From Geosiphon pyriformis (lineage: Eukaryota; Glomeromycota; Glomeromycetes; Archaeosporales; Geosiphonaceae): a stretch of DNA of 64,000 nt. Shown here piece by piece: positions 11,933-22,559 of the stretch. Within the stretch, counting starts at the first letter, position 1; every line of letters starts with the position of its first letter. The stretch lies in NCBI GenBank assembly GCA_016748015.1, contig JAAOMT010000591.1:853996-917995 (forward strand), in the 5' to 3' direction. A program made the translations under genes and the position numbers. A model generated the notes under the pieces. It worked only from the letters and a program-made list of their open reading frames with translations. It was not told the DNA's origin and did not search any database.

Positions 11933-12575
11933 CCATGTTTTTTCTTGCTCATTTGATTTTGCTGCTTGTGCTTAGTTACTGAACACCCATATAATTAATT
12001 AAATAATGCTTTCTGGTCTTTTTCACTCTTCTTTATATGTGCTACAGTTGTTGTCTTTTTGTATTTCTAATATTACAATATGTATGGTTCTGTATAAGAG
12101 TTTTGTTTTTAATAATTGGTACTAGAAATCTTTTTCTGTTTTCAAGAATTCTAAGATTGTAAGCCAGAAAATTGTGAACTTTGTGCACAAATTTTGTTTT
12201 GTATTCCAAGATAAAGTCTGGTTGGTCTATGTTAAATACTGGGCTTTTATGAAAAAAAATAGCTTGATCCTGTATGATGAATCTATTCTGGTCTCAATAG
12301 TTGGGCTTTCTTTAGTGCTTTTGGCTGGTATGATTAAATTGTTAAGTATTGCTGAAGCTTTTGGTGTTGGTTTCAAACTATGTAACCCTTATTTGTTTTT
12401 TTTGAATATAGATAATTTGGTTTCAGTTTATATAGGTGCTTAGTGTTATCTTAATTAACTTGAATAACTGGTTATATGTAGAAAATACATAATTCATATC
12501 TAGTTTAGATTATTTATATATAATATATTATACTAAACAGTATTTGAACCTTATTTATTAAATATTAATAATAAT

Positions 12576-13649
12576 AAAAATTAGATATGAATTACATGTT
12601 TACTATATATAATCAGGTTTAATATTATAATTGGTTTTTAAGTTATTTAATTATAATTAGTAAAATTACAAATTATAATAGTTAAATTTTAAATTTATAA
12701 TAGTTAAATTATTTGTTTTAATATTAAATTACAAGTATTATGTTATTTTTAGCTTTTTTAAATTAGATATAATTTACATATTTTTTACATATAATTAAAT
12801 ATATAAACACAATTAAAAATAAATATTAAATTTAATAAAAAAAATCTATTAATTTTTTAAAAAAATTCAGTTTAATTTAAATAAAATAAAATAAACATAT
12901 TTTTATTTTTAATAAATTATATTTAATAATAATATTTATAATAAATTAATGTTTATTTTTTGTTTTAAAAATGTTTATTTTAAATTTTTACTTTTATTAT
13001 TAATATTAAAATTAATATTAATTATTATAAACTTTTTAAATATTTGCTTAAAGTCAGTTTTTATATTATTATAACATAAAAAATAATTGTTTTGCTACTT
13101 AAAAATAAAAACTTGTTTTAAAAAAATCAGAATTCTTAAATTTTTATTTATTTTTTTAGCTTTTAAGTAAAATTATTTTTGATAAAATTATATTTAATTA
13201 CCACTAATAATAATAACTAATTTTTAAATAAATAAATAAATAAATTTTTTATAAAATATTAAAAAAAATCAGAAATAATAAAATAAAATAAAAATATTTT
13301 TTTAAAAAAGTATTTATAATTTTATCTAATTTTTTTTTATTAAAATATTAATAATATTTACAAATTTTTTTAATTAATAAAAATTAAAAACCAAAAATAA
13401 GTAAAAAAAAAACTTTTATTTAATTAATTTAATATTATAAAAATTTTTAATTATGTAATTAATATTTATATATTTATATTATATTATTAATTTTTAAATA
13501 AGTTTTTTATAATATAATTAAGCTAAATTTTTGATATTTATAAGTTTTATATATTATATATATATTTTTTATCTATTTAATATTAAAATATTTTATATAT
13601 ATTTGTAAATTTTACTTTTTAAATTAAAATAATATTGGTTTAATTATAT
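12576..13649. other. AT-rich spacer, no gene seen
   Basis: Almost entirely A and T, with no open frame of note. It separates the LINE copy 1 3' end from the outer gypsy element. The outer gypsy element inserted into this kind of sequence (target ATAT). Confidence 0.8.
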
Positions 13650-14348
13650 TGTTACAGTTGAAACTCATAGTTTTTATTAGTTATCACATGTATTAGCCAC
13701 TGATGTCATATAATTAGCCATCCTATTTTTAAATAGTGATCATTGACCTGATCAATGACCTAACTATTGACCTGATTATTGACCTGATCATTGACTTGAT
13801 TAATGACCTGGTCATTGACCACTTTAAATAGATATATAAGTGATAAGTTTTTTAACTGTAAAAAATTATCAATGTAAGGAATCAAGACAATTAAAGAAAT
13901 AAAATAACAAATTTCCATCTCAAACATTTTCTTATCACTAATTTTCCTTTTCCTATCTTCAAGTATCTGAACATTTTTTGGATAAAAAATTACTTGTTGG
14001 CACTTTCCTGAAACATGTAATTACAGTATTTGAAGATTATTTGAATAAACATGACTGAAGAGCACAAGTTGATATCTGATATTGAATTCTAAGAGTGCCG
14101 ACATAAGACATAGAATTATACCAGTGGTTATCAATTGTTGACAGTACAGACTATTCCTCTACCTTCAGATTCCCTTGTTATCTTTTGAAAAGAATAGTGA
14201 CTGAGATATTTTATAAGACTAATCTCATATATTGAATCCATACTCATTTAATTCATTCATTGAAGTTGAATTTTCTTTGATTATTTCTATCACTCTACAA
14301 TCCTGTTCTTCCTTGCTATCCGTTAGCTTGTTACTCCAATCTGTAACA
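13650..14348 (+). repeat. 5' LTR of element B
   Basis: TGTTACAGTTG...CTGTAACA; same length as, and clearly homologous to, 30500-31198. U3 has a 12-bp tandem array (13741-13822) followed by a TATA-like gatatataag at about 13,831. Confidence 0.95.
13741..13822. repeat. 12-bp tandem repeat in element B U3
   Basis: About seven units of the type CATTGACCTGAT directly upstream of the TATA-like sequence. The 3' LTR carries the matching array at about 30,591-30,672. Likely promoter-proximal binding-site array. Confidence 0.88.
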
Positions 14349-14375
14349 TAAAAGTGGTGCTCTCTGTGAGGTTGT
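14349..14375 (+). other. Candidate primer-binding site of element B
   Basis: Directly after the 5' LTR comes ta-aaa-GTGGTGCTCTCTGTGAG. The core GGTGCTC(C/T)CTGTGA recurs at the same place inside the LTR of element A (complement of about 1,838-1,853). The complementary tRNA was not identified. Confidence 0.5.
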
Positions 14376-14409
14376 CAAAATTCACTTATTTCCTCATTGT
14401 ATGGATGAT

Positions 14410-15955
14410 TATTCATATTTGTTATAACAATCAGAAGAACACTTTGCAGCACACAACAGAAATGACCTAGAGTTTATTGAATTCAATTTTCTGCCCTCCT
14501 GCTTGATCTGTTTCCCTGTTAAAGAACAATCCAGTAGACAATTCCAAGACTTTTGGAACTGATTTCTGAATGAGCATTCAGCTGAAATCTACACAGCTTA
14601 TATCATTTATTACTTTGATCAAGCTTATTTTGAAGACAATTTTGAAGAAAAAAATACCAGCATCAATCAGCTTTTATACTCCACAACCTTTAAACAACAG
14701 CTCCCTAATTTCGAATATCTGAATTACCAAATCCATATTTGGATTGCTGCTCACCAACTAGCTGAAAACCCCTTTGAAACAGAAGAAGAAAGTTACCAAA
14801 CTGCCCCTATTTTTGATATTTTCTCAAGTGAATCAGAGCACTCCACACAAACAGTAATTCCTGAACCAATAGCCCAAGATCCAATACAAGCAAACATCCT
14901 GGCTGCTCTCTAAGATATACAAACTGCCTTGGAGTGAAAAAACAACACTCCACTACTATTATTTAGAGGTAATACACAAGATCTAATTGAATAGTTGGAT
15001 GACTTTGAGAGAGCTGCTACAGCTAACCAATATGATGATGAGTACAAGTTTCAAATTGTTGGTGGCTATCTTCAAGACTCTTCTGCCACCTGGTTCTCAC
15101 AGGAAACTGATGCCAATGCCCATTAAAAAATTATTAGATAGATGTCAGCAAATGCTGAAGAAAACAACACCTCTTTCACAACCTGGTTTGAAAACAAGTT
15201 CAGAACCCCAATTTTGATATCCAAGTGGCACATGGAATTGGAAAGAAGAACTCAAGGTTTAGGAGAAGTAGTAACTGAATATGCCAAAACAATCAGAAAG
15301 TTAATCAAACAAGTGGACTCTGGAAGAAACTGGACAGAAGAACAAAAGATTTATTCCTTTACAAAAGGATTGAGAACTGACTTATTCTATGCTCTTTGGT
15401 CTCTCTTGGCTCTAAAAGATAATTCTACAATGAACATGGCCATTGAACTTGCCCAAAAAATTGAAGACAACCAAAGAATGCATTTGGGATCCACACTTCC
15501 AGTTTTTGCTCCTGCTCCTGTTATGGCTCCTGCTCCCCAAATGGCTGCTACTTCTTTTGCTGCCCAAACTCAAGACCCAAATGAACAGTTGATAGATAAA
15601 CTCACAGCAAATTTTGCTTGGCTATTAGAATCATTAGTCCAAGCAGTCAGAAATAACCAGCAACCTCAAAGACCCAGATTTAAGCCATGCTTCAATCAGC
15701 CTCAGCAACCACTTTATCAAAGACAACAAAATTGTGGCCCACCTATGTGTTATCACTGTAGATTAACTGAACATTTTTTAAGAGATTACAACAATTCTCC
15801 CTTACCCCCTTTAGCTCCCAGAAACAATGACAATTAAAACAATAGACCCATCAACAATAATGCTCCCAATCAAAGACCCAACCATGCCAACATCAATTTC
15901 TTTGAAGAGGATTCTCTAGTTAAAGCCACTGTTTATCAACCTTTAAACTGGTAGG
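14410..15955 (+). pseudogene. gag pseudogene of element B
   Basis: Structural polyprotein of the element. Leader domain with helical, aromatic-rich segments (about 14,440-14,900), then a capsid core (about 14,960-15,560) containing L-D-D-F-E-R and Y-L-Q-D-S-S-A-T-W-F, an Ala/Pro-rich linker, a Gln/Pro-rich stretch, and a zinc knuckle at about 15,745-15,787 reading C-Y-H-C-R-L-T-E-H-F-L-R-D-Y (final Cys replaced by Tyr). Stops near 14,911, 14,936, 14,993, 15,124, 15,139 and 15,835 are mostly TAG, TAA or TGA at apparent Gln or Trp codons. The frame ends at TAG 15,952-15,954, just after a T TTA AAC heptamer in phase. Confidence 0.8.
15942..15954 (+). promoter_or_regulatory. Putative -1 ribosomal frameshift site, gag to pro (element B)
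   Basis: In the gag frame the codons are CCT TTA AAC TGG TAG. The heptamer T TTA AAC (15942-15948) is in the X XXY YYZ phase of classical -1 slippery sites, and the gag stop is two codons later. The downstream protease region is open in exactly the -1 frame (CTG GTA GGC ...). Confidence 0.6.
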
Positions 15956-17252
15956 CACACCTCCAAAGAGTAAGAGTACAAGCCAACCAGAAGAAAACCT
16001 CTTTTATGCTTTTAACTTAACTGATGATGACCATAACATAAATGAATTAGCAATTAACACCACAGAATCAACAAGGAAGAAGAAAAAAGCCAAGGTTGAT
16101 TTTGTTTTGGATCCAAACAAACCATTCACATCAACTGCTGATAATAATGAGCCACCAAAGGCTAAAGTTTTTAAGAATCCTCCAAAGCTAGAATCTTCAG
16201 AAATAGTACAAAAATCTGGACCTTATTCTGTTGTTAAAAATCTCATGGAAATCCCAGCACATATTATCTTTGGCCAGCTGATAACTCATCTACAGTTTAG
16301 AAAAGATCTTCGCAAATCTCTAATTCCCAAGAAGAAAATACCAAAAACCAACAAATGCCTTCATCAAGCTGAACTTGCTGATAACAGCAATATTATCCCT
16401 TTAATTTGCAAAGTCCAAGTGGCTGGTTATTTTATCAACTTGATCCTAAACAGTGGATCATCTGTAAGTGTCATTGTCAAACATTTTTTAGAAGCAATTG
16501 ACAGAAAAATTGACGAACCTTCCACCAGACCTATGACCAATGTACATGGCAATAAAAAGAAAGATCTTGGTATTGCCAAAGCTATTTCTGTCCGCATCAA
16601 TGGCATCAGCATTGAAACTGATATGGAGGTTTCTGAAGCAAAGGAATACACCATTATTGTTGGCAATGAGTGGCTTAAGAAAGCAAAAGTCTTACTTGAC
16701 TATGAACTGTGTGAATTAACCATCAGATGTGGTAAAAAGCCCATAGTGGTTAAATGCTGCCATTGGACAACTCCCCCAGCAAACAAACAGAATCAAAAAG
16801 AAGAACAATCAGATGATGAAGAGAGTGATGAAAAAAAAAAACAAGAAGAACAAGAAGAAACAGTTAAACTCGCATATACTACCTTTACCAGCAATGGCAA
16901 GCCACTAGACAATGTCAAAGCTGACAAAAAAAAAATCATTGTGAATGGCAAGCTGATCTGCTGGTTCTACTATGATATCTTTAAAAGAATCTTTGACCAA
17001 AAACCTGGCAAGAAAGCCAAGTACCGTTATTGGTGGCATGGTTCTTGTGCCCGGTGCTGGTGCAACCAACCCTTGTATTCTCCAAGTAATGAATCCAAAT
17101 CATGCCTGATCTATTACAAAGATTGGAAACCAATCAGTTTAATACCTAGAAAAGAATTGAAAGAAGTCCAAAAGTTTTTTGAAAATGAACTACTTGAGAT
17201 CCAATCACTAGTTGTAGAACAAAGAAAACTCTCTCTAGAAGAAAAAAAATAG
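15948..17252 (+). pseudogene. Protease region of element B (retropepsin-like, catalytic Asp lost)
   Basis: A long open frame from the -1 shift to TAG 17250-17252. A Lys-rich linker precedes a retropepsin-like domain: L-I-L-N-S-G-S-S-V-S at about 16,441-16,470, where the catalytic D-S-G is N-S-G, and the later I-I-V-G-N-E-W-L block at about 16,651. Then come an acidic Glu/Lys low-complexity stretch (about 16,790-16,860) and a Cys-containing part (S-C-A-R-C-W-C, about 17,043) before the frame ends in an A-run. The Asp-to-Asn change should abolish proteolysis. The open length is good for this element, so decay hit it less here. Confidence 0.8.
17243..17252 (+). promoter_or_regulatory. Putative -1 frameshift site, pro to pol (element B)
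   Basis: In the pro frame: GAA AAA AAA TAG, so the heptamer A AAA AAA (17243-17249) is in phase and the stop follows at once. The RT region begins in the -1 frame (ATA GAC ATT GAA). A single-base change in the A-run by decay is the main alternative. Confidence 0.45.
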
Positions 17253-18600
17253 ACATTGAAAATCTGCTGACTAGAAACAGCCCAGTTATCTCAAAAGAAG
17301 GTGATACCCCTGGACAAACTCATGTGATACAACACACTATCACCACCAAAGAAACTCACCCCATCTATCTAAAGCCATATCAATCCAATTGCCACAATGA
17401 TGAGTTCATCAAAAAATAAATAAAACGAATGAAGGATCTTGGATTCATACAAGAAACCAAGAATAAATAGGCTTTCTCAGTTGTAATGGTATCCAAGAAA
17501 GATGGAACCCTGTGCTTCTGTGTTGATTATCACCAATTAAATACCATTACTGAAAGAGACATGTACTTACTTTCCAAAATTGATGCAATGCTAGATCAAT
17601 TCAAGAGTGCTGTTTTTTTCTCAACTATTGATCTAACTGCTGGATTTTGGCAAGTAGAGATGGATCCAAAAAGTCGGAAGAAAACCACCTTTATAATCAA
17701 GTATGACACCTATGAATTCATAGTCATGTCTTTTGGTCTCACCAATGCTCCTCCCACCTTTCAATGCTTAATGAACAAAGTATTTGAATCAGTGAAAGAA
17801 AATTTTGTTCTGGTTTATTTGGATAACATAATGGTGTACTCAAAAACCTGAAATAAACATCTTGAACATTTGCAAAAGGTTTTTGACCTCCTTAGAAATG
17901 CTGGCCTTAAGATAAACCCAATCAAATCTTTCTTTGGATGACAATCAACCCAATTTCTTGGCTATCTTATTACAAAGGATGGAATCTTTTCTGACCCAGC
18001 CAAGGTTGAAAAAGTCCAAAACATTAGACAACTAATGAATGTTCATGAACTGCACTCTTTCCTTGGTTTGGCTTCTTATTATTGGAAATTTGTTAAGAAT
18101 TTTTTCAAAATCGCCTCTCCACTTAATTAGCTACTTAGAAAAAATGTCAATTACCACTGGGGTACACATCAACAAAAAGCATTTGAAACCCTCAAAGAAA
18201 AATTGGTTACAAAACCTATTCTCAAGCAACCTGATCTGGATCAACCTTTTATTCTTCATACTGATACATCTGGTTATAGACTTGGTGCTATTCTGTTACA
18301 AAGAACATACAATAGCATATGCTAGTAGAACCCTTACACTAGCAGAACAGAACTATTCAGTTACTAAGCAGAAATGCTTAGCAGTAGTCTGGGCTACCAG
18401 TTACTGAGATAAGTATCTCCTGGGGGTAAAGTTTTTGGTGGTAACAGATTACCAAGCTTTGGTTTGATTACACAACAAAAAGAAGCTGGAACATAAAAAA
18501 ATAACTCGCTGAATACTCTACTTGGATAAATTTGACTATGATATTTAACATCACAAAGGAGCACATCATCAAAATGCCGACACTTTTTCTAGACTTACCA
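17252..18600 (+). pseudogene. Reverse transcriptase-RNase H pseudogene of element B
   Basis: Copies element RNA into DNA and removes the RNA strand. RT blocks: M-V-S-K-K-D-G (17,486), V-D-Y-H-Q-L-N, F-S-T-I-D-L (17,619), F-G-L-T-N-A-P-P-T-F (17,730) and the active site at about 17,815 reading V-Y-L-D-N, where Y-x-D-D is expected. RNase H: L-H-T-D-T-S-G-Y (about 18,255), then A-Y-A-S-R-T-L (about 18,318) in another frame, and N-A-D-T-F-S-R at about 18,575. Stops at 17,417, 17,468, 17,849, 17,939, 18,128, 18,402 and others. A local indel near 18,300 shifts frame and is compensated before the integrase. Confidence 0.88.
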
Positions 18601-18673
18601 TCCAGTGACAGTACAACTACCTTAAACCAAACTAACTTAATTATTAGTAATTTTCTCACAACCAAACACAATA

Positions 18674-19330
18674 ATGGACTTGGACAACTACTCTGTCTTA
18701 ATGGAATTTTTGGGTAAAGAACAATACCCACCAGAATACAATCGACAACAAAGAAAACATTTGCACAAACAATCAAATTTCTATTTGATCTGCCAGAACC
18801 AACTATACAAAAGAAACAAAAAAGATCCTGACCATTCCCAGAGAGTCATAAGATTTGAAAAAAGTGAAATTGTGATCTATAACATGCACACTGATCTATT
18901 AGCTAGACACTTTGGAAAAACAAAAACAATTCAGAAAACTCTAGCTTATTATTATTGGCTTACCTTGAAAAAAGACATTGCTGAGTACATCAAAACTTGT
19001 GATACCTGTCAAAAAAAAGAAAAACCCAATTGCAAAGAAGACATCCATCCAATCTCTGTTGGCCAACTCTTTAACAGAATTGGTATAGATGTTGTTGGAC
19101 CATTAACAGTAACTCCTAATGGCAACAAATATATTATCACAGCTACTAACTATCTTACAAAGTGGATAGAAGCAAGAGCCACCTCAGATTAAATAGCAGT
19201 TTCCATTGCTAATTTCATTTATGAAAATATCATTTATCATCATGGCTGCTCCAAAAAACTTTTATTTGATAGAAGAAGAGCTTTTCTCAGTACACTGGTT
19301 GAAGAACTTTGTAAAAAAATGGGAATACAT
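18674..19330 (+). pseudogene. Integrase of element B, N-terminal part
   Basis: Zinc-binding domain with H-T-D-L-L-A-R-H-F-G (about 18,889) and C-D-T-C-Q-K-K (about 18,998), then the catalytic core with first Asp in G-I-D-V-V-G-P-L (about 19,084) and second Asp in L-F-D-R-R-R (about 19,264). A TAA at 19,191 interrupts it. At 19,330 the frame is cut by the nested element. The flanks rejoin in frame: codons ...A-T-A C-A-T then T-A-C A-A-A once one ACAT copy is discounted. Confidence 0.88.
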
Positions 19331-20311
19331 TGTTATCAGAAGTTTTTGGTCTCTTTTCTTAAATGTTGTTTATGTCTGTTTGCTGTGAATTCACATTTTC
19401 TGGATGTGGTTGAACCTTCAGTAACTGAATTTATCTTCAAATTATCTTCTATAATTTGAACTGCTGGACTTATAGTGAAATGGCCAATTCCATGTCAGTT
19501 ACTTTATGTAGTTATGTTGTAGTAAACGTCAACTTTTTCCCAGGAATTGCTCATCTGAAAGCTTACTAAAAATGTGTAGTTACTTTGCTGTGAAAGTCAA
19601 CTCTTCTACAGGAATCTCATTTGTAGGCTACCCTAATGATTGTAATAAGAAAAAATAAAAAAAAATAAAAAAAATATAAAAGAAATAGGATTTTATCAAG
19701 GGAAACGTTTTTTATCCAGGCCTGAAGTCACTAACAGTTTACTGAAATTGGTAGCTAATCAATTTCGAAATGTTAATTGGGTTTTGAGGATTTTCCAAGT
19801 GCAATAATTAAAAAATTTTGGTTTTTCAAATTTATTTGATATTTATTTTTTTTGTGTGTATAGGAATAGTTCTAAGTGATAAATCTAAAGTAAAATATAT
19901 TTTCTTGAAGAGAGAAGCTCTTCTTTTATACAACTTGTTGTAACACTATTCCATGAACTTGAACTTTGCTCTTTTCTATAATTTTGCTAAACTAAAGATA
20001 CATTTTAGTAAACTACAAATTATTTCTGCAAACTATTAGATATTTCGGTGAACTATCAATTATTTTGGCAAATTTCTACAAATTTTGGCGAACTTTTGAA
20101 TGTTACATAATTTGAAGTATTGCATAATTGATTATTACACTTAGGTTACATTTATGTTATATACAAATTGAGTTATTAATTAAATGATAATTTTGGATAT
20201 TTTTGCTAATGTAATAAGTAATAATTTGGAATGATAATATATGCTAATTAATAATAAGAATTATAAGGGTAATTTCATGCTAAACAGTATTTTTAATTTT
20301 GTCTGGTAATA
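19331..20311 (-). repeat. 3' LTR of element C
   Basis: Begins TGTTATCAG and ends TCTGGTAATA (TAACA mutated to TAATA). Homologous end to end with 28190-29171. Contains an A/T-rich run, a segment of repeated A-A-C-T/T-T-T-G-G motifs (about 19,985-20,110) and the polyadenylation-side sequence of the element. Confidence 0.93.
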
Positions 20312-20328
20312 TAACCTCCTCCTCAAGA
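20312..20328 (-). other. Polypurine tract of element C
   Basis: On the minus strand TTGAGGAGGAGGTTA lies immediately upstream of the 3' LTR, the expected place and composition for the plus-strand primer. Confidence 0.75.
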
Positions 20329-20464
20329 CTGAGCTCTATTGAAGTCTAAGTACTGTCTGTAATTTCCAGATAGTAATCCAAGATTATTGAAGAAATTTGG
20401 TCTGAAAATTGTTGAAATTTCAGTTCTATGAGCTTTCCGATATATTGAATCTTCAAGGGTTAAA

Positions 20465-20910
20465 AAATCGGGTTTTGTAAGACGTTTTCACAGATGTGAA
20501 ATAAGTCATAAAGTCTAAGAGCTGCTCTAAGTTTGTAGTGACTGTTTATTGGTCCAGCTGTTGTCTTAAATTCGTTATAAAGTTGTTTCTGAATAGCTTT
20601 TTTTGTGAGATTGGTTGTTATGAGTTCCAGTTTTCATTTGTGAAGTGTTTTTTTAATGTGAAAATATCTATAGATTGGGGGATATTTGCTGTTATCTTCA
20701 TTAAGGCAAAATTGAAGTTTTTGTTGGACTGTGGCATTTGGTGAAATGTCAATAGGCATGAGCAACAAATTTTCTCTCAAAGCAAGCTTCAAAAGTTCTG
20801 GTAGGTGAATTCCAGAATAACTTTTAGTGTTCTTTTTATAAGAGTGATAATTTCATGATTTTGGGGATAAAGTTGTGACTGTTTCTGTTTGAGTATAATT
20901 AATATGTTTT
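20465..20910 (-). pseudogene. Post-integrase ORF of element C, unknown function
   Basis: In a frame different from gag-pol, the minus strand reads H-L-P-E-L-L-K-L-A-L-R-E-N, then M-P-I-D-I-S-P-N-A (ATG at 20,759), one stop near 20,637, and continues to a TAA near 20,465. No family recognised. Its position, between integrase and polypurine tract, is where env-like or other accessory genes occur in some metaviruses, but no signal peptide or membrane segment is evident. Confidence 0.45.
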
Positions 20911-21129
20911 TTTGTAATAGTAATAGATAATTCAGGTATTGTTTTTAAAGCTAACATTAGTTTTTGGAATAATTGTTGAATGTTTTGTGGAATAGTTATT
21001 ATAATGATTTTTAAGAAACTAAAATTTTCCTAAGTGAAATTATTTTTTGGGTATGTGGATTTTTATGTTATTTTTGTAGGATTGTTTCTGAATTTTTTTT
21101 TATAGTGATTAAGTGTTCAAGTTGGGCTG

Positions 21130-22330
21130 TTGTTCAATGACAACTATTGGTTCCAAGTTTTGGAGAATATCTTCGAAATTAACTAAAAGAGAATGTGTAC
21201 CAATCTGTGAAATTGATGGTTCAGGATGTGTTCTGGAGTAATAATGTTTCAATCGATCTCTATGTGCAACTTTTGCTAGAATTTTGTCATTAAGTCTTAA
21301 CTTATATGATCTATTTCTTAAGATTTCGTGAATGAAGAATGATCTATTCCATTTATGTTCAAATTTTCCACTCCATTGTTTTTCAGCTTTAGTTCTGTGT
21401 AAGAGAACTTTGTTTCCAACTTTAAATTCATTGGTGACTGGTGGTAATTTGTTGTCATGCCATTCTTTTTGTTGAGCTTGGGAGTGTTCAATATGAGTGG
21501 CTGCTATTTATTGTTTTCTTTCCAATGTGCTGAGAAGGGTGTAGACTTTTTATTGAAGTGTTTCCTGAAAGTTTTCTTTGTTAATTGGTTGCATTGGATA
21601 TGGTTTCACAGTGAAATTAATTGGTAATGTTGCTGTTCTTCCGTAGGTTAAGTCAAATAGTGTGTGTTTTGTGGTATCTTGTTTTAGTGTTCTATATGCT
21701 AATAACACTGATGGAATAAAAATATCCTATTCCTGTTCAAAATTGGTTGACACTTTGGCTAATAATTCACACAATGTCCTATTGAAATGTTCTACAAGTC
21801 CATTTGTTTGTGGATGGTAGGGTGAAGACAAAGGTCTTTTGACATTGAATTATTCACAAATTTCTTGGATTAGATTGTTCATGAAATGTGTTCCTTGGTC
21901 AGACAAAAGTTCAATTAGACAATCATGTCTACAGATAATGTTTTTGTAAATAAATTTTGCTATTGATTTTGCATCTGCTTATTGAATAGCTCTGGCCTCA
22001 GGCCATTTAGTGAGATAGTCTACAGCTACTGCAATATAACAGTTTCCTTGATTTGTAATAAGTAGTGGTCCGACTAAATTGATACCAACTTAGTCAAAAG
22101 GTTGTCCAACTTTGATTGGATTTAAAAGTTCTGTAGGGCAAGTTCCTCCTCTTTTTTGACAACTATTACAAGATTCGACATATTCATGAATGTTTTTTCT
22201 CATTCGAGGCCAAAAGTAGTGTTCTAATGTTCTTTGGGTGGTGCTATCTTTTCCTAAATATGCTGATGAAGGGTCCGAGTGCATGTTGTATAAGATAGTT
22301 TCCTTTTTATGTTCTTGTATTAATCTGAGT
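21130..22330 (-). pseudogene. Integrase of element C
   Basis: Minus-strand blocks: zinc-binding H-S-D...Y-L-G and C-N-S-C-Q-K-R (about 22,160-22,265; the second His appears replaced by Tyr), core with G-I-N-L-V-G-P-L (about 22,065; first catalytic Asp replaced by Asn), L-S-D-Q-G-T-H-F (about 21,900), S-P-Y-H-P-Q-T-N-G-L-V-E (about 21,810) with the catalytic Glu, and a C-terminal basic segment with W-S-G-K-F-E-H-K-W (about 21,360). Stops at about 22,093, 21,987, 21,850, 21,737, 21,555 and 21,507. Confidence 0.88.
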
Positions 22331-22559
22331 GGTTTGTCTGGATTTCGGAAGTTTCAATAATAAATAATGTTATTGTGTAGAAAATATTGTTTGGCTTGTT
22401 GTTGTAATCAATGTTTTTCCTCTCAAGACCAATCTATTGGGATTGTTAAAGTCTCTAAATATTGTTTGATATTGTTGTAGTTTTTAGGATTTATTGTTTG
22501 GTGGCTGTTTCTGTTGTTTGGATTGAGTGTTAGTTTATTTTTCTAATCTTGTCTCATTC

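Larger units (their letters stand above)
2767..12575 (+). mobile_element. LINE copy 1 (non-LTR retrotransposon), heavily interrupted relic
   Basis: The pieces 2767-3823, 5168-5325, 6586-7430, 8843-11121 and 11933-~12575 align in order with LINE copies 2 and 4: end of ORF1, endonuclease (about 2,920-3,600), linker, reverse transcriptase (about 6,880-9,420), RNase H (about 10,315-10,720), a C-x2-C...H zinc-finger-like motif cut by the solo LTR, and the conserved 3' tail (about 12,430-12,575). Many in-frame stops. The RT active site FVDD is still readable at about 9,230-9,245. The 5' end lies left of gypsy element A, outside the window. Confidence 0.85.

Noticed and set aside
15942-15954. Simple gag stop with a separately initiated protease ORF
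   Set aside because: No ATG near the start of the protease frame; the first in-frame Met is far downstream, so frameshift or decay fits better.
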